From Chinchilla lanigera (Eukaryota; Chordata; Mammalia; Rodentia; Chinchillidae): 64,000 nt of DNA. The stretch lies in assembly GCF_000276665.1 (NCBI RefSeq), contig NW_004955463.1, positions 11,931,859 through 11,995,858 of the forward strand, read 5' to 3'. The notes below the pieces were generated by a model. That model had not been told where the DNA came from. It ran no database searches and saw nothing but the letters and a program-made list of their open reading frames with translations. Made by a program: the position numbers and the translations under genes. Shown piece after piece: positions 33,661-45,309 of the stretch. The first letter of the stretch is position 1, and every line of letters starts with the position of its first letter.

Positions 33661-34355
33661 TGAAGCAAAGCTTATTTTTGAGGTAGAGTTCTATTGCCAT
33701 TTTCAGTGTTGTTCATATGGGAATTTATTTCTGATGTTATCTTTTAGGTTTTGTAAACAAGTACACAGCTGATGTGAAAATGGGAGTCTAACAGACCCAC
33801 GTTTATGCACCTTGGTGAAATTAGTCTTATGCTCCACATGCTACGTATCTTAATATTTTTCAGGTTAAGAAATCTGGGTGTAAATATTTAAAGGTGACAA
33901 CAAATACTCCCTGCCAAAAAGTAAGTAACAGAGATCTGGGGATTGCCTGAAGTTCATTATTCAAACCAGAGTAGAGTAACTGAACTTCCTCAGTGATTTT
34001 CTTAGAAAAATTGACAAATGCATTTCCAAAGTCATAAAATAATGTCTAAATTTTGTCCTTTCCCCATTTTTATTTCTACAACTAAGTACTTTTTTTGATA
34101 TAGTAATATCTAATTCTAAGATAACTGCTGAACTAGTTACTGTAGAAACTACCCATCTTTCCAGTAATTTTTACACATATATACATGTCACAATGGTCCC
34201 CCCAGAGTTGAACTTCTTCAACTATTAGAAAGAGTAACTTATTCAGGACTTCTACTTCATTTCCTTAAATGCAACATAAGAATATGCATGGTGGTTTTCT
34301 TTCATGTCCACAGAATGAGTACAAAATAGTTATGGGATAAGAACCACTTCCCCTG
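33661..34355. other. Sequence downstream of the piggyBac remnant
   Basis: Part may be transposon 3' region: 'gggagtctaacagaccca' at about 33782-33799 is a near-palindromic block reminiscent of piggyBac subterminal sequence. Otherwise I see nothing. Confidence 0.3.
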
Positions 34356-35065
34356 AGCTGATCTTCGTAGTACTCTACAAGGCCCACATGATCTGGCCTT
34401 TGCCTGTGTCACCAATCTTATACCTTGCCATTAAACTCTAGCAAGTCTGGCCTTATTTCATTTTTCAGAGTTCATGAAGCTAAGGACACAGGGCCTTGGC
34501 ACTTTCTATGCATGCCCTCTACAAAATTCTTTCTCAATCACTTTAGCAGGATGGCTGCTTGTCATTCTTCAGCGGTCAGTTCACATCTCTTCTTCCTGGT
34601 GTGGCTTTCCAGGCTTCATCCAAATAAATCTTTCTGGCCCAGTGGTTCCTATACAACAGCCTCTTATTTTATTTTTTAGTCCTTATAATGGTGGCTCTAA
34701 ACCTGGAGTGTGGATTTCCCTCCTGGAATACACTTGGTAAGATGTGGAGATATTTCTGGCTATCACCATAATTAGGAGGGAAAACTTCTTACTGGCATCT
34801 GATGTGTAGACTTCACAGATGCACATAGGACAGCCTCTCAGAAAGGAGGTAGCTTGCCTAAAATAGGAACAACATTGAGGTTGAAAAACTGGGTTTCCAA
34901 ATAGTATTAAATTACTTTGTTTGCCTTATTTATATTATCCTGCTAAATTGTAAGCTGAAATTGGGCAAAGACAACACATTTCTTCTTCAACATTGTGTAC
35001 TTCACATCGTGTCCAGTACCTAGCCTATAGCAGATGGTGTATAAATGCTTTTTGAAGGAAAGAAT
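34356..35065 (+). mobile_element. L2 LINE 3' region, sense, split by MER5A
   Basis: 'ctctacaaggcccacatgat', 'ctggcctttgcctgtgtcac', 'acagggccttggcactttct', 'cagttcacatctcttcttcc' and, after the insertion, 'attgtaagctgaaattgggc', 'agtacctagcctatagcaga' and 'tgtataaatgctttttgaag' give L2 3' sequence through to its very end. The small frames at 34425-34740 are incidental. Confidence 0.8.
34688..34891 (+). mobile_element. MER5A-like element nested in L2
   Basis: 'ggctctaaacctggagtg', 'cctcctggaatacacttggt', 'gatgtggagatatttctggc', 'tactggcatctgatgtgtag', 'gcacataggacagcctctca' and 'cattgaggttgaaaaactgg' follow MER5A. L2 text stands on both sides, so the MER5A came later. Confidence 0.8.
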
Positions 35066-35635
35066 GATCCAGCCACATTTAAGGACAAAGCTATACCCAA
35101 CAGTAGGAAAAGATCACAGAGAAGAAATATAGTTCAGATTCAGCAGAAGTCAGTATTGAATGAGTTTTAATGAAATGATTTGGGAACCCATTAGTATTAA
35201 GAGATTTTTCCTCAGGATTTGGTACATAATTTATTCTGGTCAAAGATAAGTGGAAAAAATGGTAGGCAGGTCACTTTTGGCTGAAGGCAAAGGTTGGTCA
35301 AGAAGGTTCATTGTGGCTGAACTTGTACTGCATGGCCTTGAAATGGACTAAAACCCAGTAAAGGAACCACAGGGTGATAGAACTGCAGCCTCCAAATTTT
35401 TGATTAGTGTCATTTTTAAGTATACATCCCAATCAATGCATATAAAATTGGTATTAGTTTCCATCACAAATAGCAAAAAACATCACTTAAACTGGAGTTC
35501 ATGAAGGAGCCCAGACAAGTGGAATCCATTAATAGTGGATACATACCCACATTGCAGAAGGCTTTCTTGATAGCTTTTTAAAGTTCTGATTACTGTTTAT
35601 GAGCCTTATTATTATACCCTTGTTTTCCTTTCATA
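35066..35635. other. Unassigned sequence
   Basis: No gene or repeat recognised. Confidence 0.35.
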
Positions 35636-35765
35636 AAACTTAGAGAACGGGCTGGGGATTTAGCTCAGCGGCAAAAGCACCTGCCTGGCAAGCGCAAGGT
35701 CGTGAGTTCGGTTCCTGGTACCGGAGAAAAACCAAAAAAAAAAAAAAAAAAAAACTTAGAGAACG
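35636..35765 (+). mobile_element. ID SINE, sense, young, with target duplication
   Basis: The body 35650-35751 is 'gggctggggatttagctcag', 'cggcaaaagcacctgcctgg', 'caagcgcaaggtcgtgagtt', 'cggttcctggtaccggag', then an A-tail of about 20. The 14-bp target duplication 'aaacttagagaacg' is at 35636-35649 and 35752-35765. The A box ('tagctcagcgg') and B box ('gagttcggttc') of a pol III promoter are intact. Confidence 0.97.
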
Positions 35766-36480
35766 TAGATTGTCAACTCCATCAACTGTTTTCCTCCTTT
35801 CTACTTGCATTACTATCTTTATCCAGTGGTGTTTTCATTCAGAAATTCATTACTCTGGTTGTACGGTTCTGAGAGTGAGATATATAGTTTATCAATCTAC
35901 TTAACTGGGCAAATATAGACTACACAATATTCTAGCCCTCTAAAAGCAAATGCAGCTGCTACTGTTGATCTGCCTGTGCTGTAAAACTCTCACATCCTAC
36001 AAATAACATGATTCCCCAAAAGTAAGAAAAATGAGAACATTGTCATGTGATTCTGTGCATAGTTTTGTTCTTCTCTTTGGAATAACAGTACTAAAGGAAA
36101 TCTACAATGTTTTTCTCTGTTCCAGAGATTATTTTCCTGAATCTAGTTACATATGCCCCCTGCTGGACGTCTCTGAAAGGACAGGTGGGATTATCAAGGT
36201 GTCCTGACCAAGGGCTGGATTCTTAGGGAGCAGAGCTCAGAGAAGGCACAGTCCTGGATTGATATGGAATGCATCCTACCATGAAGTTGATTTACTTGAC
36301 CTTTTTGAGGGTACAGAAAATAATGCATTCCTATCAGAGGCTGTGGCTGGAACTTGGTTTAAAAGGAGCTACATTTTAATGCTTCTTAAATAAATAATAA
36401 ACAGCTACCCAGAGAGAAAAAGGCATTGTGAAATAGCCTCAAAATTGATAGAAAAAAAATTATGTCAGAGAGAGGTAATA

Positions 36481-36620
36481 AAACCAGTTTGGGGGCTGGG
36501 GATTTAGCTCAGCGGCAAAAGCGCCTGCCTGGCAAGCGCAAGGTCGTGAGTTCGGTTCCCGGTACAGGAGAAAAAAACAAAACAAAACAAAACAAACAAA
36601 CAAACAAAAAAACCAGTTTG
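36481..36620 (+). mobile_element. ID SINE, sense, young, with (CAAA)n tail
   Basis: The body 36492-36575 is nearly identical to the copy at 35650 and 840 bp away. The tail is built of CAAAA and CAAA units. 'aaaccagtttg' occurs at 36481-36491 and 36610-36620. Confidence 0.97.
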
Positions 36621-36681
36621 ATAGTCACTAGGCTTTAAATACCACCAGAGAAGCTCAAAAAGATTCTAAGCTAGCAGCAAT

Positions 36682-36683
<2 letters not shown>

Positions 36684-36731
<48 letters not shown>

Positions 36732-36752
36732 ATGTATGTATGTCTGTGTGTG
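36684..36752. repeat. Compound (TG)n/(TATG)n microsatellite
   Basis: A long TG run is broken by one TTTG and passes into TATG units. It directly precedes an antisense B1-ID dimer, so it may derive from that element's 3' tail. Confidence 0.95.
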
Positions 36753-36754
36753 GG

Positions 36755-36920
36755 TGTAGTACTAGGGACTGAACCCAGGGCTTCATTGAACTGCATCTTT
36801 AGCTCTTCTCTTTTTTTGAACTGGTCTTGCTAACTTCCCAGGCTGGCTTGAATTTGTGACCTGCCTGTTTCAGCCTCTCAGAATCTTGGGGATATAGGCA
36901 TGCTCCACCAGCGCCAGCCC
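36755..36920 (-). mobile_element. Dimeric B1-ID SINE, antisense
   Basis: On the plus strand an ID complement ('actagggactgaacccaggg', 'ctgcatctttagctc') is followed by a B1 complement ('cttcccaggctggcttgaat', 'ttcagcctctcagaatcttg', 'aggcatgctccaccagcg'). The structure is the same as at 5290-5505. Confidence 0.75.
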
Positions 36921-39900
36921 TTAGCCAGGAAGTTTTCGGGCCCAGGAAACATATATCTAAAAAAGGAAAAATACAAATCAGTATAGGAAGAAACTGAAAG
37001 GAATCCCATGGTTTATCTTATGTTTCTTTCTTCTTACATCTACCTGTCTCTGCCTTTATATATTTTTCCATTAAGTCTAACATAACACTCACACAGGAAA
37101 TGAAAAAGTATATTAAAAACAGTGAACTCTTTATGAACTGGAAGAAGCATGGTGTTAACAAAATAGCAAACAAAATAATCACAAGTAACATCCTTGTCAT
37201 TTCCAGTGCATCCTGGCTCCAAAATACTTTTTTTTCTAGAATAACTAGCTATGTCTAAGTATCTAATTAAGATGAAATTATAAGCCAAATAATGAACTTT
37301 TTGTTCCTTTTAAAAGTAAGGAAATGAATGAACATTCAAATCCTGTTTCTGATTTTAACAGTCCCAAAGAGGATGGCTCCATCAGGGAGGAACTAATTTG
37401 GATGGACAGGGAGGGCCAGGCCCAGGAACACTAAGAACGCTGAGCTGTGGTCACAAGGCAGAACTTGTGGCATTGGCCAACCAGCCTTCATTTCCGTAGG
37501 GCCTTGAGATTCTGACTTCTTGTCGTTGGTGGTGGAAGATGTCATCCCCCAAATCCAGCAGGGTCATTCTATATTCCAGGGGATTGCCTTCATTTGCACA
37601 CTAGCCGCATGTCTCATCAGGGAAACACATGATGGACCATAGGAGCAACCTACTCCATGGTCAGTGTGAGGGAAGAGGGATTAGGCATTATTTGCCATCT
37701 CATGCTTGCCCGTCACTACTCTCAAGGAAGCCTCTTTTCCTTATTTGAGACCTTGTTGTAAAGACTGCTCAGTATGACAAGCCAGTGCTGATGAGGTTGC
37801 AAGATATAAGATAACTTTGCTTTCTTACTAATTTAAGGCCATTCAATGTATTATGTACACTGTTAAATGTATCAGCGTTTTAGAACAGTAATATTTTTTC
37901 CTCTTTGTTTTTGAATACTTCGGTTTTGTTTATTGCTCAAGGCTCAAGATAAAAACTCTTTTATATATTTCATTTCAGGATGACTCTGAACTACAGGCCT
38001 TAACCTACCATAGGAAAGTGCTACGGTGATGCCCTTTCAGGTGCTTACAGCTGTAAATGTGAAAGAGGTACAGAACAGATCTGTCCTTTAGTATAGAACA
38101 GATCTGCTAAGAAACAGGTTAAGCCCCTTTGGTGCTGTACTTATATACAGGAATTCCTCAGCAGATATTTACTTCATCATCTAATGGAAAATTATGAGTC
38201 CAGTTGGCAACACCTGTGCTATGTACAGAAGACTGAGTCTTGATCAGTGAAAAATCCACAGATGCGCTGAATTCAGTTCTCAGGAGATGGATGATTCCTT
38301 TTATCCTCCACAAATAGAAATTGTCATAACAACACCATTAAAATATATAAAAGATATGATTCAGTGAACTATCATCCAGAAGAATCAGAATGTCATGTAT
38401 GTGGGGGTGGAGGGCCTGGGAGAGTATAAGGTAGAAATTCTTACATATAAAGAAATGACAAGAATTTCTGTCTTAACCTCTTCAGCTCTGGTTGCTAAGT
38501 TACCATGACATAGCACTGTGTGTGCTTTTCAGTTTTTGGTCTTGGACCTGAAAGTTTGATTAATTCTCTGGGGTACAAAAATCTTCACATTGAATATTTA
38601 AAAATTTCACATTTGTGAACACACAAACACACCCACTCAGCACCCCATTATTGCTTCTGATTTATAAAATCTGTTTTATAATTAAATTGACATATGTAGG
38701 TGGAATCCTAAAATGACACTTCATTTTAGGAAGAGACAATCCTCTATTATGTGATATTCCTTGAAATTTTCCTTAAATACACCACTGTTTACTATTTCCT
38801 AATAGAAAGCATTTCTCCCCTTTAACGTGTTCACTTAACCCTTGACTTTGTGTCTGAGAAGTATGGGAGAATAAAGCAAGTGTTATTTAATAGTTGTCAT
38901 TGCTTTTCCTTCTTCTGTAAGTCATACTGGCTGTGTGATTGAGTTTAAAGGTGACTATAAATATTACTGTAAGCTGGTGACTAGTAGGCTGTGGGCTGTC
39001 AGATTGTATCTATAAGGGGGTATGTAAGTGTCACCTAGCTAGAATAGCCAGACTCAAAATTCCAGGTCACTGCACTGAAGATAATATAAAAAATAGTTTA
39101 AAAAGTGTATACCAAAAAAACTGGTTTCCCAAGCTATGTCGTTGTATTGTTCCTTCCACACCTTTGTGCAGTATATTCAAAAGACATCTCATTCCACTTC
39201 TAGTATATGTATTTGCCTATTTTTAGACTTCTAAAACAAAAGAATAACTTCAAATTCTTATCACTTAAAGGAGTTTTTATAACACTGATAAGAAAGGATT
39301 CATAGCAGTAGCTGTACAGTATGTGGGTAAATGCAGACAAAGCTAATTCAGATGCCAAACAGAATTTACCTTTTCTACCACAGTTGCCTTGTTATCTAAG
39401 TCTGGAATCTGCTCTCCAGAGAGAAGACAGAGAAGTTAGACACTATGGTGCTGCTGATTAGTTAACAAGGAGAACAGTGCCTGGTTTAGTCCATGTTTGA
39501 CTTTGTTATTTCGTTTTTGCATATAAGGACAAAAAGGATTAATATGAGATTTGTGCGTGTATCAGCTCCCCACAGTGAAGGCATTCATTATGATACCAAA
39601 CATGCGCTGATTAAAAGAATTAAAAACAAAAATAGAACTACTGTATTAAAAAATATATGGTCGACCTTCTGATAGCTGATATAAGCATGTGACAGGGTCT
39701 TTACTCCAACACATAATCAGGGGTGATAGAGACTAAAATTTTTCTGTAAGAGTATCAACTCACCTGCAGCCATTTTTTTTCCTCATTTTTCCTACTACAA
39801 TAGCTGAAGGTCCCCTCCTGATAGCAACATCCAGTTTCTTGGTTGTGTTCTCAACCCATTCCTTCACAACTTTCCAGGAACATCACTCTTATAGACTGTC

Positions 39901-40074
39901 TTTCTCTAAATTGCAGCATTAGTCTCTTTCACCACTAGTAGAGCATTATCACTAGAGGATAAACATGCTCTAGAATCACTCATCTATGAAAAGCTGCTTT
40001 TAACTTCCTGTCTTCCCTGAGGTACTGTCATATTCCTTTGTCTCTTTGAAAGACAAATCTTTTTAAGAGTTATT
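36921..40074. other. 3.2 kb unassigned sequence
   Basis: No gene. The 37350-37660 part is GC-richer than its surroundings but shows no frame or repeat I know. The 60- and 82-residue minus frames at 37018-37288 lack domains. Confidence 0.35.
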
Positions 40075-40500
40075 TTATTTTTAATTGACAATAATTGCAT
40101 GCATTTATGGGTTAAAGTGTAATATAATACATGTACACATGGAATGATTAAATGAGGCTAATTAGCATACTCATTACTTCAAACATTTATAATTTCTTGT
40201 GAGAATTTATTTATTTATTTATTTTATTTTTGGAGTGAAAATTTTAAAAAAAACCTCTCAGTTATTTTGACAATATGTTACCATTGCTATTCACTAATAT
40301 ACTCTTATTAACCACAGCCATCACCCTGCGCAATACAGTACCAGCACTTACTCTTCCTGGTACCTTTCCAGGTGTTCAGCATGGTCTTCCGTTCCCTCAT
40401 CGAGCTTGTGTCCAAAGCTCTTTACCCAGCTGTCTACACATGTTACACCCACGTGCTCCAGTGCCATTCACTAGCTCACGCATTTACATTTAAAATTAAT
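40075..40500 (-). mobile_element. LINE-1 3' UTR, antisense
   Basis: 'ggaatgattaaatgaggcta', 'attagcatactcattacttc', 'aaacatttataatttcttgt', 'atgttaccattgctattcac' and 'accacagccatcaccctgcg' match the complement of old L1M 3' UTRs in order. It contains a (TTTA)n run (about 40205-40230). Confidence 0.7.
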
Positions 40501-40519
40501 GTTTGAGATTTTTCAGCTT

Positions 40520-40838
40520 CCTCTCATTCTCCTAGAACTCTCAACATTGAAATGAAATTCACTTGTCAAGATCAATGGCTTCTGAGGTCACAAAGTCTGA
40601 GGACATCTACCTCAGCCTCCCCAGCACACACGAGTGCTCCCTACTTTCTCAAATCTTTCTGCCTTTGGCTTTGACTTAACTACATACACTATTTTCTTGT
40701 TATCTCATGATCCTCTCAGTTTTAGTCTCCTTGCAGACTTCTCACTTTCTATGTACCTGACTTCTAATTGTTGTAGTTGCTAAAGGCTTTCAGAAAAATT
40801 CTTTACCATTTTTCTTAGATGATGTTTCCCTTAGGTGG

Positions 40839-40892
<54 letters not shown>

Positions 40893-41845
40893 CATCCATC
40901 CATCCCACATGCATGTTTATAATTCCAAAAGATTTGTCTCTAGTATTCCAGATGCCTAGAATGAATTCTATGCACATTTATTCAGCTATGTGTTTGACTC
41001 AAACACTTCTCAAAAGCATCACAACCAAACATAAACTCTTAAGTTCTGCTTTCCCTATGAAATTTTTCTTTCCCTTACCTTCCACATTTTAGTAAAAGAT
41101 GCTGCCATCTCCTCAGTGGCACAAACAAGAACAGTGAAGGCATCCCTAATTGCTTCTTGTTCTCTGTACCCTGTGCCCAAACTGGTAAAAAATTTATCAA
41201 TCCTATCTTTGAAATATATTTCAATTGTACCCACTTCTGGGGTACATACTGTAACAACTTAAATTGCCTTCTTGCTTCTACTCCTGCTACACATCCCTAA
41301 CACATTCTCTACTTCAATGTCAGAGCTTTTAGATTTATCACATTATTCCCTACTTAAAATGCTATATTACTCACTATTTAAAATTCTTTAACGGCATCAT
41401 ACAGTATTTGGAATTCATTTCATGTTCCTTATCTTCAAAATCTGCATGGTTTTGTCCATGCCCACCTCTCTAAGCCTCCTGCTCTGACTACATTCCAATT
41501 ACCTTCCAATTACTCTCCCAATTTCTACCTAAGAGCATTTCCACTTGCCATCCTGCTTAGGACAAAGATTGTCATAATTATAATACTTCCCAAAACACTT
41601 CTCATTGTGAATAGAGAAATCCCATTACCACATTTAAATTAACCCTCTGTGTGCACTCAACCACAGCTCTGTTTAATATCTTTACATGTATTAACACAAC
41701 TTTTATCAATATTTGTTCATTAACTTTTTCACTGGCTATCCTTTCACTGAACTACACATTCTGTGAGAGCAAAGACTCTGTGTCACCATCATCAAATCTC
41801 CAGAGTTCAGCAAAGATCCTTGTAAAACTATGTTGATTAATCAAA
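40520..41845 (+). mobile_element. L2-like LINE, sense
   Basis: Consecutive blocks fit L2: 'cacaaccaaacataaactct' (about 41020), 'ttaaaattctttaacggcat' (about 41380), 'ccttatcttcaaaatctgca' (about 41430), 'cacctctctaagcctcctgc' (about 41465), then the 3' end 'cattctgtgagagcaaagac' (about 41757). It is interrupted by a TCTA repeat. The 60-85 residue frames within it are not genes. Confidence 0.65.
40839..40905. repeat. (TCTA)n(TCCA)n compound microsatellite
   Basis: About 13-14 TCTA units are followed by three to four TCCA units. This yields the 'YLSIYLSI' repeat of the spurious frame at 40835-41092. Confidence 0.98.
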
Positions 41846-42840
41846 TGAGAAACTGCTACTACCCACAGACATGGGAGATATAAGGAAGGTGATAGAGTTT
41901 GGAAGTAACATGAATCAAACAGGAAAGAAAATCTTTAGTTAGACAACGTTCTGCTCTTTGTGTTTCTGAGAATCGAGTTCCTTTGAGTGAATTATATCCC
42001 TGGTGATCTATTATAATTGTGAATACAAGGCTGCTTCCCTCTGAAGGGACTTGCATATTGTGAGGCCAAAGAGAATCGGTACAAATGCATGTGTTTACTT
42101 GAGCAGACTTTTGGGATCACTCTGTGTGACCAAGTTAAGAATGTCTAATTTGCTTCCCACCTATTCCCATCTTACTGACAGATCACAATAATGGATTTAA
42201 TTTCAGATTAACGGTCTAGGCCCGTGACACAAGATTTAATGAGACATTTGCATGTACCATAGCTCAGATAAAGTGCTGAGGCAGATGACACGGCTACACG
42301 GAGAAAATGTTGATAAGGTGTTCAATCCATCAAATCATTGTGTGCTCATATCTCACAGAAGAGAAATCTTCAATTTTCAAAAGGATGAAAGCGCATTCTA
42401 TTGAGCATGACTGGCTCAGGACTTCTCCTCCCAGGCTTTTGATATGATTCTACCAAACACTTTCAAATATAATTAACAGCTATATTGGAAGAGGGTAGTA
42501 CTTTATATAAATTAGACTTCAAGTTTTTCAAAAGAAAGGGCTGAAAGTTGCAGGAAATTGCACTTAGGGAGCTATATTTTCCACTTATCATTTCTTATAA
42601 ATGAAAATTCACAGATTGCTTCAGATTGTATAGATTAAACTGTTTGAGAAAGTAAGGTAATCAAATAGAATAGCAAAGACTTTTCAGGTCAACTGCCCAA
42701 AATGAAAGGCTATAACCACTGGACATTGAGTTTGAGTCTGCGCATCTTACACAGCACTCCTTGTGATTTAAAAGGAGGAATCAGGAAGCTCTCAATAATG
42801 AAAACCAAGCAGAATATACTCCTTTGTACAGGTCGACAGA
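41846..42840. other. Unassigned sequence with candidate conserved block
   Basis: No repeat recognised. At 42190-42480 base composition is balanced and an exact octamer 'atttgcat' is present (about 42247). No gene. Confidence 0.35.
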
Positions 42841-43500
42841 TCTGCTTTCTCTTTAAAAAAAAAAAAAAAAAGTAATGAAGAAAGAAAAAGACTCCAAAAC
42901 AACAAAAAAGGAGCACATATAAATAAACTGCAAAATAGTAAAGAATAATTGAAACTACAGAAGATATACTTTAAATGAGTCATAAATGCATATGAAAATA
43001 AATTTCAGAATATGTGGCTTATACACTCAAAAGAATTCACAAAACAGACTTTAAAACAGCATGGATACTGAAACACAACAGAAAAGTGAAATGTAAAAGG
43101 TGCAGATTGAAATACAGGCATAAACAAAAACTGAATTTAAAGAGATAAAGCAACATTGCACCATAAGTAAAAATGTGATAAGATAATTAACTGGATATTA
43201 ATTGAATCAAAGAACAGTCTCAGCAGTGAGTCATATTCATTTGTGGATGACATACTGAAGACGTTCTTCCAGAACATGGAGAAAAAGGAAATTGTTAGTA
43301 GAAAGATTGGAGTTCAAAGATTCAGGTAACCGATGCTCAATAATAATTTATCAGAACATATGAAAGGCAAGAAATAAGGCATAATCAAAGTACATTTTCT
43401 TGTTCCAGATAGATTTAAAACAAAACCAAAGTAGCTACCAAGCCAAACTAACAAAATGAGATGTCTAGGTAAATGCAGCCTCACGTATGGATTGAATTAA
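42841..43500 (+). mobile_element. Possible L1/HAL1 ORF1-type remnant
   Basis: An A-rich, adenine-biased stretch with many AAA/GAA codons ('gagaaaaaggaaattgttag', 'aaagattggagttcaaagat'), of the kind seen in decayed L1 ORF1. No conserved motif can be confirmed. Confidence 0.3.
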
Positions 43501-45275
43501 AAAGATAAAAGCAACCAGCCCCTCATACCCCTCCACATACCCATTTCCGTCACTCAAACTCACCTGCATCACCAGACCTGTCAGTTACCCCTTTTGTGTT
43601 CTGTGTCCATCTATCAGCATGAAGGTGTCGAGAGATGCTGGAGGAAGCATCAAAGTGAGAGAGCAAGAAGCAGACGCCTGACCAGGAACAACTTCCTAGA
43701 ATTGGAGTGTTTGCCTCTTGGCCTTTTAGCTGTGATGACTCAAGACCAGCTTTTAAGCAGCTACACTTCTGGTCTCTGAGTTGCTGCAGTCATCCTAAGG
43801 CTTTACAGGCACACCCGTCCCAGGAGGAGATAATGAGAGTCAGCTGAGGACTGTGCCTACCAAGAAGCCAGAGAGTCTGAAGTTTTTGCCTCAGCAGTTT
43901 GAGGACGGAGATTCCTTACTCAGAGAGCTAAACCTCAAACAATGGAAAGGCAAATTTGAGTTGGCAATGTAGCACAGGTTTAATGCCCAGAAGATCATCT
44001 TCAGGCAGAGGAAGAAACCATGATTCCCATAAAACAAAGAATGAAGTGCTTGTGATGACATGGGCAGCTTGGGCTTCCACCTTATGAGCATGCCGGTGGC
44101 AACAAAGACAGTGCCGTGTTCCTCATCAGGCAAAACTGTATTGGGATGCCCTTCTAGGGAGGGATTGCAGAGCAATTCGCTAGTCACAGGTGTGGCAATG
44201 GGTTGGGTACCAGAAACTGCAAAGGTCTTCAAATTAGCACTGGCCTGGAGAGAGGAGTACATTTTAGTAAGGAGCTTCAAGATGTGGACTATAGCCAAGC
44301 TGGTGTTGTACATACCCACATCCTCCAGAGACTGAGGTGGGAGGATTACTCCAGTCAGCAAGGTAGAGTAGCATAGTGAGATCCTGGTTCAAAACAAACA
44401 AAAAACCCCAAAGGTGAGAGCAGGCTCCTATGTGGAGAGATTTTTGGAGCTCATGACTGTTCTGCGTTATTTTAGGCTTGCTGCAAAGGCCTCCACCCAC
44501 ACTCCTGACCGAGGTGAGTCTGATAGCTGCGATACAACTAAGGGAACAGATTACTGAACTTTCTAGTTTCCTAGTGCAGCTGAGCTGCATGCTGGTTGAA
44601 AAAAGGGAACTGAGGCTATCAGAGAAAGTGGCTGCCGAGACACCTGAAGCATAAAAGTGGCTAAAAAAGGAAAAGAAGAGCACGTGAACGACAAGGTCTG
44701 CTGGAGTAGCCAAAATTCAAGCTGGTATATCAAAGAAACTCACGAATGGCAATAAAGGGCTGGAAGTGAGACGTGGCAGTCTGACAGTTCATCCTCTTCA
44801 GAAACATTGAAAACACTGGGAAGGGAGAGTAGGAAGACACCAGGAAGTGAAACAACGAACAGACGTACAAAGAGTCTCTCCTACATCTAAGCTTCTCATC
44901 CCAGTTCACCTTTAAAACAATGACAAGCTCACATCAAATGGAACTCTGGGGTGAAGCAATACTCCATGCTTCCCCTCATAGTACCCTCCTGCTGCAGCCA
45001 AACACAGTGGTGGTGGAAAATAGCTCCAGTCTTACTGTATGAGGAAGAGGCAGCCAGGAAAGCAGAGGAAAAAAGAACAAAGGATGACAGCAAAGCGGCA
45101 ATTGCCTTGTTCATCCAAGGAGATGGAACAAAGGATGCTGAAAAGAGAAAGTAGCCAAAAAGCAACAAAGTTCCAGATTTCATTTTAGCCAAAAGAACCT
45201 GAAGAAAAATCACCTGGTCAAGCAGGGGAGAGTTGATTAGGAAGAGAAAAATCAAGGTAAGACAACACACGAAAC
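43501..45275. other. Unidentified less AT-rich stretch, possibly an old pseudogene
   Basis: Composition is less AT-rich than the neighbours. Several broken frames look weakly coding on the plus strand, for example 'VAKIQAGISKKLTNGNKGLE' (about 44710) and, in another frame, 'SETLKTLGRESRKTPGSETT' (about 44800), then 'EEEAARKAEEKRTKDDSKAA' (about 45040). Frame changes and stops separate them. On the minus strand a 156-residue frame spans 43891-44361 but includes B1-derived sequence. I do not recognise a parent protein and see no clear A-tail. Confidence 0.35.
44298..44412 (+). mobile_element. B1-related SINE fragment
   Basis: 'agctggtgttgtacatac', 'gagactgaggtgggaggatt' and 'gcatagtgagatcctggttc' with an A/C-rich tail keep the B1 order but are strongly diverged. 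Confidence 0.6.
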
Positions 45276-45309
45276 AGAATTCTGCTTGTTCTTTCCCATC
45301 CTAGAACAT

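Noticed and set aside
35650..35751. tRNA gene call
   Set aside because: The tRNA-like promoter boxes belong to an ID SINE with an A-tail and target duplication. There is no full cloverleaf or terminator, and the same applies to all ID copies here.
38072..38106. Pair of 'agaacagatctg' motifs as a steroid-receptor element
   Set aside because: The half-sites have the wrong spacing (four bases instead of three). The 12-mer repeated after 23 bp is most simply a chance or slippage duplication.
43891..44361. 156-residue minus frame that might be an exon
   Set aside because: Its first part is derived from a B1-like SINE, and no domain is recognised in the rest. It is kept only as part of an unidentified region.
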